A DNA stretch of 64,000 bases from assembly GCA_022825505.1 (NCBI GenBank), contig JAJDWR010000084.1, forward strand, positions 84,542 through 148,541. The letters run 5' to 3'. Under the pieces are notes generated by a model. The model was given only the letters and a program-made list of their open reading frames with translations. It was not told the DNA's origin and made no database searches. Within the stretch, counting starts at the first letter, position 1. Every line of letters starts with the position of its first letter. Source of the DNA: Gammaproteobacteria bacterium (GTDB lineage Bacteria > Pseudomonadota > Gammaproteobacteria > Steroidobacterales > Rariloculaceae). Both the position numbers and the translations under genes were made by a program. Positions 1 to 8,974 of the stretch are shown here, in pieces.

Positions 1-8
1 TTCCGAAC

Positions 9-653
9 TCAGCTGACCGGGCGCTCAGGGGTTCCGGACAGGGTCCTGTTCAGGGAATCGGTGACGGTGTCGAGATCGGCGCCAGGGACGGCGGCCGTGA
101 CGACATGCGCCAGTTGCGAACCCGACTCATCGTCGAGGTCGACGCTCAAGTGTCGTAAGTAACGGCCTATGTTCGCCAGCGTGGAGTACACTTGCGCCAG
201 GGTTTCCCGATCCTGGAGGGCGGCGCCCCGGGTCAGTGCCTGCATCCTGTCCTCCTGCAGGTGCTCGGCCTTCAGCTCGGCCCGCTTGATCTCTTCCCGC
301 AAGGCCATGCATTCATCGCCTGGAACGAAGGGTGAAACGCACCCGACGGACTTCATCCACGTTCTGGCCGCCCGCAACGGGCGGACGACATTCTCGGCCC
401 AGGGTTCCGCAAATAACAGGATGCGCTCCATGGTAGCCCCGTCCAGCGTGCCCCGGGTGCAACCGTACCAGCAGCAATACAGCAGGACGTTGACGTCGAT
501 CCCGAGTTGTTCCTGCAGGTGCAGACAGGCCTCGGTGACGCCCGCCTTGCTGTAGGTGGCCACGGAGTAGTTCCAGAAGTCTTGCTGCTGCTCCATCGCT
601 TCGGTGTCGCCGGTTGCCGTTCGGTCTCCCGGTGCGGAATTCCTGCCGGTCAC
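9..653 (-). CDS. TIGR02444/DUF2390 family protein
   Basis: A protein of up to 214 residues with the pattern of the TIGR02444 (DUF2390) family: an aromatic FWNYSV stretch, then VTEACLHLQEQLGIDVN and LLYCCWYG, followed by a helical, charged C-terminus. The family is found mostly in Gammaproteobacteria and has no established function. The longest start is a GTG whose first bases overlap the TGA of the upstream MATE gene (GTGA, 4 bases), which suggests translational coupling. The conserved block begins only at residue 20 (an ATG at 596), so the true start could be there. No signal peptide or membrane segment is visible. The family call is fairly confident; the start is not. Confidence 0.75.
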   Translation of the reverse strand: MTGRNSAPGDRTATGDTEAMEQQQDFWNYSVATYSKAGVTEACLHLQEQLGIDVNVLLYCCWYGCTRGTLDGATMERILLFAEPWAENVVRPLRAARTWMKSVGCVSPFVPGDECMALREEIKRAELKAEHLQEDRMQALTRGAALQDRETLAQVYSTLANIGRYLRHLSVDLDDESGSQLAHVVTAAVPGADLDTVTDSLNRTLSGTPERPVS

Positions 654-2050
654 CGGCCGGCGACCCGGTTGCCCGAGTGGGCGCCTGCAACGGCGGCCGG
701 TCTACCTTCCAGTTCCGTGAGGAAACTGCGCAGCCAGACGATGGATACCACGCCGAACAGGATGTGGGCGATGCCGGTGGCGACGAAGATACCGGTCAGC
801 CCGAACGGAATCGACAGCAGCCAGGCCAGGGGCAGGTACACCACGAACAGCTTGACGAAGGTCAACACGGTTGCGGACTTGGGCCTTCCTAGGGCATTGA
901 AGCACGCCACCGTGACCATCATCAGGCCGAACCCGCCGTAGGAAATCGGCACGATTCGCAGGTAGGTTGCGGCCGCCGACACCACCAGGGGATTGTCGTC
1001 GAAGATGCCGGAGACGGGTTGCGCGACAAGAAACAGTACCGCGGCCATGACCACGCCGTAGACAAGGAAGAACCTGTTGGCGAGGTCGGTGGCGTGCCGC
1101 ACCCTGTCCATGAGGAAGGCGCCGTAGTTCTGGCCGACGAAGGGCGCCAGGGATGCCTGCAGGGCGAAGATCACGATTAGGACAACCGATTCGAGCCGTG
1201 AAGCAACGCCGAAGCCGGCGACGGCCTCCGGCCCGAACCCCGCAACCAGCGCCGTGATAAAGGCGATGATCACCGGGATGAACAGGTTGGTGATCGTCGC
1301 GGGGATCGCAATGTGGAGCAGCCGGCCCCACGAGTCCCACAGCCCCCGGGGACTCAAGTAGCGGGGCAGGATCAATCGTTCGCGGTAGTAGAGGACCGTG
1401 ATCGAGGCTACGACGGTGGCGACGTTGGAGACCACGGTCGCGATCGCAGCCCCCGCCAGTTCCAGCCGGGGGAAGCCGAGCAGCCCGAAGATGAGCAGGG
1501 GATCCAGAATGATGTTGGTGAGCGCGGCGAACACCATGATCAGGCTGGGCGCCAGTGCATCTCCGGTGGCGCGGATCGCGAAGTTGCCCACCATGGGCAA
1601 TATCACGAAGGCGCTGCCGAAATAGTAGACGCGCATGTATTCCCTGATCAGCGGCAGAGTGCGTTCGTCTGCACCCAGTGACCGGAACATCGGCTCGATC
1701 GTGGCCAGGCCCACCGCCAGCAGGATCAGTCCGAGCGCCGTTCCGAGGATCATTGCGTGAGTGATGATTCGCTGCACCGTTTCCCGGTTGCCGGCGCCGA
1801 GCAGTCGCGCCACGACGCTGGAAGTGGCAATCCCGGTTCCCAGGCCGACCGAAATCATTGCGAAGGCCACAGGAAAGGTGAATCCCATGGCCGCCAGCGG
1901 CAGCGTGCCAAGCTGGCCGACAAAATACGTGTCGACGATGGCGTAGGAATTCATGGCCACGAAGCCGATGCCCATGGGGATGGCCAGCGAGCGCAGGTGA
2001 GCACCCACACCGCCCTTGGTCAGGCGGGGCGATGTCCGGTCCGGTCTCAC
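650..2050 (-). CDS. MATE family efflux transporter
   Basis: A 466-residue polytopic membrane protein with about 12 hydrophobic segments and the two-fold repeat of MATE/DinF-type multidrug and toxin exporters. The first segment contains the typical IVDTYFVGQLGTLPLAAMG pattern and the second half repeats it. Members use Na+ or H+ gradients to export cationic compounds; the substrate here cannot be deduced. Length is normal for the family. The DUF2390 gene follows with a 4-base overlap, so the two are probably co-transcribed. Confidence 0.9.
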   Translation of the reverse strand: MRPDRTSPRLTKGGVGAHLRSLAIPMGIGFVAMNSYAIVDTYFVGQLGTLPLAAMGFTFPVAFAMISVGLGTGIATSSVVARLLGAGNRETVQRIITHAMILGTALGLILLAVGLATIEPMFRSLGADERTLPLIREYMRVYYFGSAFVILPMVGNFAIRATGDALAPSLIMVFAALTNIILDPLLIFGLLGFPRLELAGAAIATVVSNVATVVASITVLYYRERLILPRYLSPRGLWDSWGRLLHIAIPATITNLFIPVIIAFITALVAGFGPEAVAGFGVASRLESVVLIVIFALQASLAPFVGQNYGAFLMDRVRHATDLANRFFLVYGVVMAAVLFLVAQPVSGIFDDNPLVVSAAATYLRIVPISYGGFGLMMVTVACFNALGRPKSATVLTFVKLFVVYLPLAWLLSIPFGLTGIFVATGIAHILFGVVSIVWLRSFLTELEGRPAAVAGAHSGNRVAGR

Positions 2051-2123
2051 CGGCGGACAGGGTGAGCGCAGGAATCGGGCGGTCGCATCGATCGTGTCCG
2101 GCAGCCTGTGGCGGCGCCGCCGG

Positions 2124-2840
2124 TCAGAAGCGTTGTTCCAGGCTGTAGACGAAGCTGCGGCACGCCGGGCGCGCCGGCCCTTCGGGATCGTCGGACCAAC
2201 CCTGGTACTGGGACTGCATGAGCGCGTTCAGGCTGGGTTCGCGGAAGATCTCGTCGGAAAGCTCGACGAATGCGGGATCGCGGACGAATCCCTGCGGATT
2301 GACCTCGAAACAGATGACGACCCGGCCCTCGATCGCCTCGCGAATCGCCTGGCGGGGATAGACGGGGCTGGCCGTGATCTCCTGCAGTAGCGGAGAGGTC
2401 ATGGCCGTGGGCTCGCCGGTCGGACTGGCGTAAAGAGCCGATGCCGAAGCCGGGTCGGCTGCGGAACACCACCAGCCGCCGAGTACATCCTCCGTTCGCC
2501 ATTCACCGCCCAGGGTCGAGCGGTCCAGGCCGGCGGAAAATTCGCGCTCGGTCCTGGAATCGGAGAACGTCAGCACGTCCTCTTCCAATTGCCATCTCGA
2601 CAGCGGGAACCAGGGCCGCTGCACGTCCTCGCTGGGTATGGCCATGCGAGTGGTGCCGTCGGCGCCGAAGTTGAGCACCACCCGTTCGTCGCCCGTCTGG
2701 GGATCGCCGTAGAGAATGCAGTTCCAGACGCCCCGGTGATCGACGGGTTCGGGATCAGCGGGTTCCTGTGCCCGGCCGACGGCGCAGCAGGCTATCCAGA
2801 CGAGAACACAGGGGGTGATGAATCGCGCGATGGCAACTAT
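2124..2840 (-). CDS. Secreted protein with TonB C-terminal-like domain, non-ATG start
   Basis: A protein of about 238 residues. The last ~95 residues match a TonB C-terminal (energy-transducer) domain: YPRQAIREAIEGRVVICFEV, then a typical variable stretch ending RSFVYSLEQRF. The middle part is unrecognised. No ATG, GTG, TTG or CTG lies in frame near the expected beginning. An ATA at 2840-2838 sits 7 bases after a perfect GGAGG and overlaps the TAG stop of the upstream TPR gene (ATAG). Starting there gives an ideal signal peptide: a short Arg-containing n-region, hydrophobic TPCVLVWIACCAV, then GRA|QE. It probably acts in the periplasm. It lacks the usual TonB membrane anchor plus proline linker, so it is TonB-like rather than a standard TonB. 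Confidence 0.65.
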   Translation of the reverse strand: MVAIARFITPCVLVWIACCAVGRAQEPADPEPVDHRGVWNCILYGDPQTGDERVVLNFGADGTTRMAIPSEDVQRPWFPLSRWQLEEDVLTFSDSRTEREFSAGLDRSTLGGEWRTEDVLGGWWCSAADPASASALYASPTGEPTAMTSPLLQEITASPVYPRQAIREAIEGRVVICFEVNPQGFVRDPAFVELSDEIFREPSLNALMQSQYQGWSDDPEGPARPACRSFVYSLEQRF

Positions 2841-3322
2841 TGATGATCCTCCACGATGACCCGCGGTATCAATCCGCGTTCGTTGATCATACCCCTGAGT
2901 TGCAATACCTGTCTGGCGTTGGCATTGATCGCTGCTGCCGAGTCGAGATCGAACGTCGCCTCGGACAACTGGCCCATCAGGTAATAGGCATAGGAGCGGT
3001 TGCTGTAGGCGCGCCAATTGCGGCCCTCCAGCCGGAGCGATTCCGTGCAGTGATCGATGGCGACTTCCGGCTCTCCGCGGGCCGCGTAGGCGGCGCAGAG
3101 ATTGGACTCCGCGGCTGCCCGGTCCGCAGGGCTGGGCTGATAGCGGGTGAGTCCCAGCCGGGTGAGCCGAATCCCCTCGTCGTATTGGCCCATCCTGATC
3201 GAAAAGGCGCCCGCGGACAGGAACTCGTTGCCGGACCCGATGATGGTTCGGTTGTCCGCCTGTCCCCAAAGCCCGGTGGAGGCCAGTGCGGCAGCAACAC
3301 CGAAAAGCAGTAGGCGGCTCAT
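2837..3322 (-). CDS. Secreted TPR-repeat protein
   Basis: A 161-residue protein with a signal peptide (MSRLLLFGVAAALASTGLWGQA) and two or three TPR-like helical hairpins: FSIRMGQYDEGIRLTRLGL, ESNLCAAYAARGEPEVAIDHCTESLRL and AYYLMGQLSEATFDLDSAAAIN. TPR domains mediate protein-protein contacts; the partner is unknown. The start is supported by GGAGGAAATACAAATG. It overlaps the following TonB-like gene by 4 bases, so the two periplasmic proteins are very likely made together. Confidence 0.75.
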   Translation of the reverse strand: MSRLLLFGVAAALASTGLWGQADNRTIIGSGNEFLSAGAFSIRMGQYDEGIRLTRLGLTRYQPSPADRAAAESNLCAAYAARGEPEVAIDHCTESLRLEGRNWRAYSNRSYAYYLMGQLSEATFDLDSAAAINANARQVLQLRGMINERGLIPRVIVEDHQ

Positions 3323-3343
3323 TTGTATTTCCTCCGTTCGTTT

Positions 3344-3371
3344 AGTATAGCACCGGCCCATGGCACGCCAA
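3344..3371 (-). promoter_or_regulatory. Candidate sigma70 promoter of the TPR/TonB-like pair
   Basis: Read on the minus strand, TTGGCG and TGCTATACT lie 16 bases apart (hexamers TTGGCG and TATACT, the latter with an extended -10 TG). They end 21 bases before the start codon of the TPR gene. Assigned by motif only. Confidence 0.45.
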
Positions 3372-3445
3372 CGGCCTGTCCGGCCTTGCACACTCCGACT
3401 CCTGCAGGGCCGGATTGCACGGTTCCGCCGGTGTAAAGAGTTAGA

Positions 3446-4672
3446 ATGAAGACAACGCGTTTGGTTCAGTCAATGACCGAAGTCGCCGAGGCGCAAGCCC
3501 TGATTCTGGAGCGGATGGGCCGGTTGTCTGCCCGGGAAACGCCGCTGGAGGACTGCGCCGGGGCCGTGCTGCGTGAGACCGTCCACGCCGAACGCGACCA
3601 GCCCCCCTTCGACCGGGTTACCATGGACGGTATCGCCATCGACCATGGCGCATGGCAGGCGGGCCGGCGCCGCTACCGGATAGCGGGTACCCAGGCCGCC
3701 GGCGCGCCCGCGATGTCCGTATCCTCGCCCGCTGAATGCGTCGAGATCATGACCGGCGCCATGCTGCCGCGCGGGACCGACACCGTCATTCCCGTCGAAA
3801 GGGTAACGATCGAGGGGGACGAGGCGGTGGTACAGAAGTCGGCCGCGGTGTCCCGGCGCCAGTTCGTTCATCCGCAGGGATCGGACCGGACCGCCGGGAG
3901 CCGGGTCCTGAGCCGGGGGCAACGGATCGGACCGGCGGAGGTGGCGATACTGGCCGGTGCGGGCCGGGCCCGCGTGCGCACCGCTGAGCCGCCCCGCGTG
4001 GCGGTGGTTTCCACCGGCGATGAACTCGTCGAGGCCGGGCAGCCGATCCAGCCCTACAAGATCCGATCGAGCAACGACCGCGCCATCGAGGCCGCGCTGG
4101 TACGCCGCTTCGGGGCGCACGTCACGCGGGCGAGCCTGAAGGACGATCCGGTCGAAATCCTCGAATCCATTGCGCGGCTGCACGACGGGAACGATGTTGT
4201 GGTCCTCACCGGCGGCGTGTCCATGGGCAAGTACGACTTTGTACCCGGCGTGCTCGAAAGGCTTGGCGTGGAACTGGTCTTTCACCGCATCGAGCAGCGC
4301 CCCGGCCGCCCCATGTGGTTCGGCGTCAGCCAGGCGTCCAGGCCTGTGTTCGCCTTGCCGGGAAATCCGGTTTCCACGCTCGTCTGCCTGATCCGCTACG
4401 TGGTGCCGGCGTTGTGGAAGGCCATGGGCGCCGATCCCGAGACGGAGGAATGGGTGCGATTGGCGGAGGATGTCAAGTTCCAGGCGGATCTCGCCTGGTT
4501 CCTTCCCGTGAAACTGCGCGCTGACCCATCCGGCGCCATGCAGGCGGATCCCCGGCCCACCAATACGTCCGGGGACTACGCAGCGCTTGGAGCCACGGAC
4601 GGCTTCATCGAATTGCCGCGGGGCGCCGACGTTTTTCCTGCCGGTACTCCGGCCCGGCTGTTCCGCTGGTAG
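3446..4672 (+). CDS. moeA: Molybdopterin molybdotransferase MoeA
   Basis: A 408-residue MoeA, the enzyme that inserts molybdate into adenylylated molybdopterin in the last step of molybdenum cofactor synthesis. The N-terminal region has PPFDRVTMDGIAI. The MoCF-like domain shows STGDELVE (~190), SSNDRAIEAAL, LTGGVSMGKYDFVPGV (~255-268), RPGRPMWFG and LPGNPVSTLVC (~304). A C-terminal domain IV is present. Length is typical. The partner genes moaA-E and mogA are not in the window, but xdhC (7910) and modBC (29882) are also molybdenum-related. It diverges from the TPR gene. Confidence 0.95.
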   Translation: MKTTRLVQSMTEVAEAQALILERMGRLSARETPLEDCAGAVLRETVHAERDQPPFDRVTMDGIAIDHGAWQAGRRRYRIAGTQAAGAPAMSVSSPAECVEIMTGAMLPRGTDTVIPVERVTIEGDEAVVQKSAAVSRRQFVHPQGSDRTAGSRVLSRGQRIGPAEVAILAGAGRARVRTAEPPRVAVVSTGDELVEAGQPIQPYKIRSSNDRAIEAALVRRFGAHVTRASLKDDPVEILESIARLHDGNDVVVLTGGVSMGKYDFVPGVLERLGVELVFHRIEQRPGRPMWFGVSQASRPVFALPGNPVSTLVCLIRYVVPALWKAMGADPETEEWVRLAEDVKFQADLAWFLPVKLRADPSGAMQADPRPTNTSGDYAALGATDGFIELPRGADVFPAGTPARLFRW

Positions 4673-4681
4673 CGGCCGCGC

Positions 4682-5671
4682 TTATCCGGCTGCCCGCGAG
4701 TCGCCGAGCAGGGTTCTGACCTGACGCGGTTCGGCGCCGAAATCGGCGGGAACGCCGTGGTCGAAGTAGCCCAGCCACTCGCCATGGAACTCCTGCCAGC
4801 GCGACTCGCGGGGATCGTCGGAGTGGCTCACGGGCAGGAGCCGCACCTCGATGGGACAGCGCATGTGGTTGACGATGGCGAGTACTGTTCTGGAAGGCAC
4901 GACGTCGTCATCGAGACCGATACCCACCAGGGTGGGCGCCCGGATCAGGGGAGCGAAATTCAGCGAATCGAAGTATCTCAGCGTGCCGGTGACGGCGTCG
5001 TGGCGCCAGCGGTACCTTTCCACGTACTGCTTGACCTCGAGCGCCGACCCGCCCAGTGCCAGGCGCCGCCGCTCCTCGTTCCAGCCGAACGTTGGCTGAC
5101 CGAGGACGACGAAGTCGCCGCCGCGGCCCACCGCCGCGGCCATGAGCGCCAGGGCGCCGCCGAAGCTGAAGCCGTACAGGCAAACCGTCCCGGCTTCATC
5201 GTCATGGAGTTCCCGGGCGACCCGGACCGCCTGGACATAGTCGGCGACCGCACCGCGCAGGATGCTGGTGGCCGGGGATTCGATGCCGGTGAGCAGGTAT
5301 CCGTCCCCGGAAACGGAAATTGCGGAAGCGGAGCGTCCGAATCCCCGGGCGTCGAAACCGAACACGCTGACTCCCCTGCGCGCCCAGTCGACCCGGTGCT
5401 CGTAGCGGTCCCGGTACCCGTGGGCATGCACCACCAGCGGGCACGGCTGCCCCGAGATGGGGCGCAACAGGTAGCCGCGGATTCGCACACCGCCCAGCGA
5501 GGTGTAGGCGATGTGGTGCAGCCTGAGGCCGTCATCCCGGTCCCGGGTCGACAGGATCTCGGGTTTCGGCGCGATTTCCGCAAGTTCGGCCACCGTGGAG
5601 TCCCAAAATCGCAGGAATCCCGGCGGTCTTTCGGTGTTTGGCTTGAAGCGCTCCAGGCCCTTTATCGACAT
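4682..5671 (-). CDS. Acetyl xylan esterase (AXE1)-type alpha/beta hydrolase
   Basis: A 329-residue cytoplasmic alpha/beta hydrolase resembling the AXE1/cephalosporin-C deacetylase group (PF05448). Visible are PGFLRFWDSTVAEL near the N-terminus, GYLLRPISGQ and VVHAHGYRDR. The nucleophile elbow is GFSFGG (~167), the acid lies in GLDDDVVP (~253), and the catalytic His is in VSHSDD (~281). Family members remove acetyl groups from sugars or antibiotics; the real substrate is unknown. The ATG at 5671 fits the family start; a GTG slightly upstream is also possible. It is divergent from the acyltransferase gene at 5720. Confidence 0.8.
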   Translation of the reverse strand: MSIKGLERFKPNTERPPGFLRFWDSTVAELAEIAPKPEILSTRDRDDGLRLHHIAYTSLGGVRIRGYLLRPISGQPCPLVVHAHGYRDRYEHRVDWARRGVSVFGFDARGFGRSASAISVSGDGYLLTGIESPATSILRGAVADYVQAVRVARELHDDEAGTVCLYGFSFGGALALMAAAVGRGGDFVVLGQPTFGWNEERRRLALGGSALEVKQYVERYRWRHDAVTGTLRYFDSLNFAPLIRAPTLVGIGLDDDVVPSRTVLAIVNHMRCPIEVRLLPVSHSDDPRESRWQEFHGEWLGYFDHGVPADFGAEPRQVRTLLGDSRAAG

Positions 5672-5719
5672 CGGGGCTGACGACGTGCGGGCTGGCACGT
5701 TTCCTGCTGCACTGAAGGT

Positions 5720-7849
5720 ATGACATCGGCCATCGACGCGTTCCTGGATCACCCGGTCTGGTGCGATACCCATCGCTCCAGGCTGATTCCCCTGGGCGAG
5801 ACGGCGCAAGTACGCCGTCACGGCCGCGGGGAGATACTCTTTAAACGATTCCATCCCGCGGATCAATTGCTGCTGCTGCGCGAGGGATCCGTGGCGCATG
5901 AGACCGGCGGTGACAGCGAGGGCGGTTCCTGGCCCATGGGAAACGTGGCCTGGCCCTGGGCAGCGCTGGGCTGGAGCGGGTTCCTTCCCCAGCGCCGCAA
6001 CGGCACCACGGCGCGCACCCTGACCCCGGTGGAGCTCGTGAGCTGGGAGCACGACAATCTCGCAAGGAGCTTTTACTCCGATCCGCTGCTGGCCGTCAGT
6101 TTCTTCCGGATCGTGCTGGACAGCGTCCGGCGTCAGTTCGAATGGATCCGCGGCGAGCGACTCGCTGCGCAGAGCCGGGGTCCCGTGCACGATCGGCCGC
6201 CGGCGGTCGCGGAGCGACACGCCCGGCAGGCGTTTGCGCCCGGCATCATCACGGCACTGCGGCGCTCGGCTTTTTTCGCGCAGTTCGACGACGCGGCCCT
6301 GCAGCGGCTGGCCGCGAACGCCGAACTGACGCGGTGCGATCCCGGGACGGAACTGGTGGCACAGGGCGAGTTTCTCGATGGGCTCTGGGTGCTGGCCGGA
6401 GGCAGCGCCGACAGTTTCTTCTCCACGCGGGAGGTTGACGGCGGCGGCTTGGGCGCCGGTCATGGCGGAGGCGGGGGGGAGAGCCGGGGCGAAGGCGCAG
6501 GGGAAAGCCGGGGTGAAGGCGCGGGCGAGAGCCGGGCTGAAGGCGCAGGGGAAAGCCAGGGCGAAAACGCAGGAGAAAGCCAGGGCGAACGCCTCGTGCG
6601 CTTTCTTTCCCTGCCCGCCAGGGGCGGAGTGGCCGCGGGGGTGCCAACCGTGAATGGCGGATTCCGGGCGGAAGCCACGGTGCGCGCCGTCTCTCCGTGC
6701 TGGTTTTACAGGATTCCAACGGAGTCGATAGAGTCTCTCATCAAGGAGGACCCGGAATTCGGCCGCAGTTTTGCGCAACGTCAACTGACGCGGCTGTCCC
6801 ACCTCATCGCCGCCGCCAGGGTGCCGAAGCCCAGTGCGGACGAAGAACCGGAAATCGTCGCGCTCAAATCCGTGCTTCACCAGAACCAGGCACGAATCCC
6901 CGTCACCTCGGAACTGCACAAGGTCCCTCACCTGCTCGCGCACCGGTTGACCACCCGCAGTGCGCTTGCGAGCCTTGGCAACGTGCGGGGTACCGGAAGC
7001 TACGCGGAGCGCGCCGTCGCGCGGGTCTGTTCGGACATGCTCGCCGGTGTGCAGGCGGAGGTCGGATTCTACGAGGAGGTTCTGAATGCGTACGCGGCGG
7101 TCACGGACGTCCCGGAAGACTCCAGCCCCGCGGAATTGCGCGGCCGTTGCGACCGGATCATGAACATGGCGTTCAGCCACCTGAGAACGGAGATTCGCGG
7201 CAGGGAGCATCTGCCGGAATCTCCGGGTCACATCGCGATCATCAACCACCTGTGTTGTCCGGCGTACTATCAATTGCCGAACGATTACCATTTTTCGTTC
7301 GATACGGCGTTCGTCAGCGTGCTGCTCCGTACGGCCTACGGGGAGTCTCCGGTGCGCGTGGTCCGTCAGAGTCCGGGCGTGGAGTACGGTCACAACCTGT
7401 TCTACAGCCGGCTCGGTCACATCACGGTACCGACGCTTGAATCGGGTATCGAAACTACTTCGCCCGATGAGCTGGAGCGGCTGCGGCGCGAGGCGGCAGA
7501 AGAATTTTTCCGGCAGGGCCGGGCGGCCATCCGGCGCGGGGAGAATGTCCTGATTTGTCCGGAGGGGCAATGCCAGAAGTCGGTGAATTCCCCGGCGCGG
7601 TTCTACAGCGGTGCCTTCCGCCTGGCCTTGAAGACCGAACCGGAGCCGTACATCGTCCCCATCGCCATCGCAGGGTTCGACCGCCGCTTCAAGGACGTCA
7701 GACTGGTCGCCCTGGTCCAGCCACCTTTCCTTCTCTCGGAAGCCATGGCCCGGCAGGGTACCGACGATCTGCGCGAATTCCTGGACGACTATCGCGCAAG
7801 GTTCGCGTCTGCCGTCAAGGATGCGCAGCGGTTGAGCCGGCGCGCTTGA
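5720..7849 (+). CDS. Cyclic-nucleotide-binding-domain / acyltransferase fusion protein
   Basis: A 709-residue multidomain protein. Residues ~20-135 and ~175-345 each look like a CRP-type cyclic-nucleotide-binding beta-roll (for example RRHGRGEILFKRFHPADQLLLLREGSV and DPGTELVAQGEFLDGLWVLAGG). The second is interrupted by a low-complexity GAGES(R/Q)GE repeat (residues 251-290). Residues ~500-700 form a PlsC-like acyltransferase: AIINHLCCPAYY in place of the NHx4D block, then CPEGQCQKS and a YSGAFRLAL helix. The NHx4D aspartate is not at the usual place, so catalysis may use another residue or be altered. The architecture suggests a ligand-gated lipid acyltransferase, which is an inference. No signal peptide is visible. 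Confidence 0.7.
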   Translation: MTSAIDAFLDHPVWCDTHRSRLIPLGETAQVRRHGRGEILFKRFHPADQLLLLREGSVAHETGGDSEGGSWPMGNVAWPWAALGWSGFLPQRRNGTTARTLTPVELVSWEHDNLARSFYSDPLLAVSFFRIVLDSVRRQFEWIRGERLAAQSRGPVHDRPPAVAERHARQAFAPGIITALRRSAFFAQFDDAALQRLAANAELTRCDPGTELVAQGEFLDGLWVLAGGSADSFFSTREVDGGGLGAGHGGGGGESRGEGAGESRGEGAGESRAEGAGESQGENAGESQGERLVRFLSLPARGGVAAGVPTVNGGFRAEATVRAVSPCWFYRIPTESIESLIKEDPEFGRSFAQRQLTRLSHLIAAARVPKPSADEEPEIVALKSVLHQNQARIPVTSELHKVPHLLAHRLTTRSALASLGNVRGTGSYAERAVARVCSDMLAGVQAEVGFYEEVLNAYAAVTDVPEDSSPAELRGRCDRIMNMAFSHLRTEIRGREHLPESPGHIAIINHLCCPAYYQLPNDYHFSFDTAFVSVLLRTAYGESPVRVVRQSPGVEYGHNLFYSRLGHITVPTLESGIETTSPDELERLRREAAEEFFRQGRAAIRRGENVLICPEGQCQKSVNSPARFYSGAFRLALKTEPEPYIVPIAIAGFDRRFKDVRLVALVQPPFLLSEAMARQGTDDLREFLDDYRARFASAVKDAQRLSRRA
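6470..6589 (+). repeat. In-frame 24-bp tandem repeat, 5 units
   Basis: Five consecutive 24-base units encode GGGESRGE, GAGESRGE, GAGESRAE, GAGESQGE and NAGESQGE inside the second nucleotide-binding-like domain of the acyltransferase fusion. Units are nearly identical in DNA, so copy number may vary between strains without breaking the frame. Confidence 0.9.
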
Positions 7850-7909
7850 GTTGCAGTACGACAGTAATGCCTTCGGGATTCGTCGGCTCTGGGTAGCCGG
7901 GCGATGGAG

Positions 7910-8974
7910 TCAATCCGCGGCCGTCAACGTCTTGCCCGATGCGCCGGCGAGCACGGCATGCATTTCCGCCAACAGCGACAGTGCGATGGATTCCGGGTCG
8001 TCGGCGCCGATGTCCAGGCCCACCGGGCCCTTCAATCGACCCTGCAGCCTCTCGCCGGCGGCACCGAGCGCTGACAGCAGTCGCTCGCGGCGGTCCTTCG
8101 GGCCCAACACGCCCAGGTAGCCTGCCTGTACATCGGCAAGCTGCTCCAGGTAGGCCTGGTCGGTCATCAGGTGATGGCTCATGACGATGATGGCATCGAA
8201 GCGGTCCGGTTCCACTTCGCGGCTCATCCGCCCAGGATCGATCAGCCGGGCGTCTTCGGCCGCGTCGAATTCGCCTTTTTCCAGGTAGGCGGGGCGGTGA
8301 TCGGCGACCGTGACCCGCCAGCCCAGTTCCGCCGCCATGTTGACCACGGGCACGGCGTCCAGGCCGGCGCCGAGGACCAGCAGCCGCCGGACGGGCTTGA
8401 TGGGCGCGTAGAGCACGGCCGCGCCATCTGACTCCCTGCGGTACATGGCGCTGCCGGCCGCGCGGGCGTCGCGGCATCCCGGCACCAGGCGTTGCTGTGA
8501 CCCGGACTGCGGTTCGCCGCCGTTCCAGACCAGCGTCGTACCCGGCGGGAGCCCGTCCCCGCCGTCGCCGGCAATGACCGTAGCCACCACGGCCGGGGTT
8601 GCCTCCAGCAGCCCCCGGGCGATGTCCGAGAAGGGCTGATAATCCTCCGCTTCCGTCAGGGGTTGCAGGAAGACGCGGATGAGCCCGTTGCAACCCACGC
8701 CCAGGCCCCACAGGTCATCGGCTTCGTCGCGCATGTCGAAACTGATCGCAAGCGGCTCGCCGGATTCCATGACGCTGCGGGCGCGCTCGGCCAGGTCGCC
8801 CTCCAGGCAGCCCCCGCTCACCAGGCCCTGGTAGTCGCCGTTGGCGGCGATCAGTATCCGGTGGCCGGCCTTGCTGTAGGTGGAACCGATGGTTTCGTAC
8901 ACCGTCGCAAGGACCATGGGTTCGCCGGACCGGCGCCAGCGTTCAAAGGTTCGTATGAGCCCGCGGGTGCTCAT
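7910..8974 (-). CDS. xdhC: XdhC/CoxI family protein
   Basis: A 354-residue XdhC/CoxI protein. The N-terminal XdhC domain has GSTYSKAGHRILIAANGDYQG and SGGCLEGDLAERA, followed by FDMRDEADDLWGLGVGCNG. The C-terminal Rossmann domain has LLVLGAGLDAVPVVNMA, then MSHHLMTD and YLGVLGPKDRRERL. Relatives bind sulfurated molybdenum cofactor and deliver it to xanthine dehydrogenase- or CO dehydrogenase-type enzymes. No such enzyme gene is in the window. It overlaps the upstream lipase gene by 4 bases (ATGA). Confidence 0.9.
   Translation of the reverse strand: MSTRGLIRTFERWRRSGEPMVLATVYETIGSTYSKAGHRILIAANGDYQGLVSGGCLEGDLAERARSVMESGEPLAISFDMRDEADDLWGLGVGCNGLIRVFLQPLTEAEDYQPFSDIARGLLEATPAVVATVIAGDGGDGLPPGTTLVWNGGEPQSGSQQRLVPGCRDARAAGSAMYRRESDGAAVLYAPIKPVRRLLVLGAGLDAVPVVNMAAELGWRVTVADHRPAYLEKGEFDAAEDARLIDPGRMSREVEPDRFDAIIVMSHHLMTDQAYLEQLADVQAGYLGVLGPKDRRERLLSALGAAGERLQGRLKGPVGLDIGADDPESIALSLLAEMHAVLAGASGKTLTAAD

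Noticed and set aside
5672..7570. Minus-strand reading frame extending the AXE1-type esterase upstream to a 962-residue protein
   Set aside because: The upstream 630 residues are antisense to the acyltransferase fusion, Arg/His-rich and without domain patterns; the esterase has a good start at 5671.
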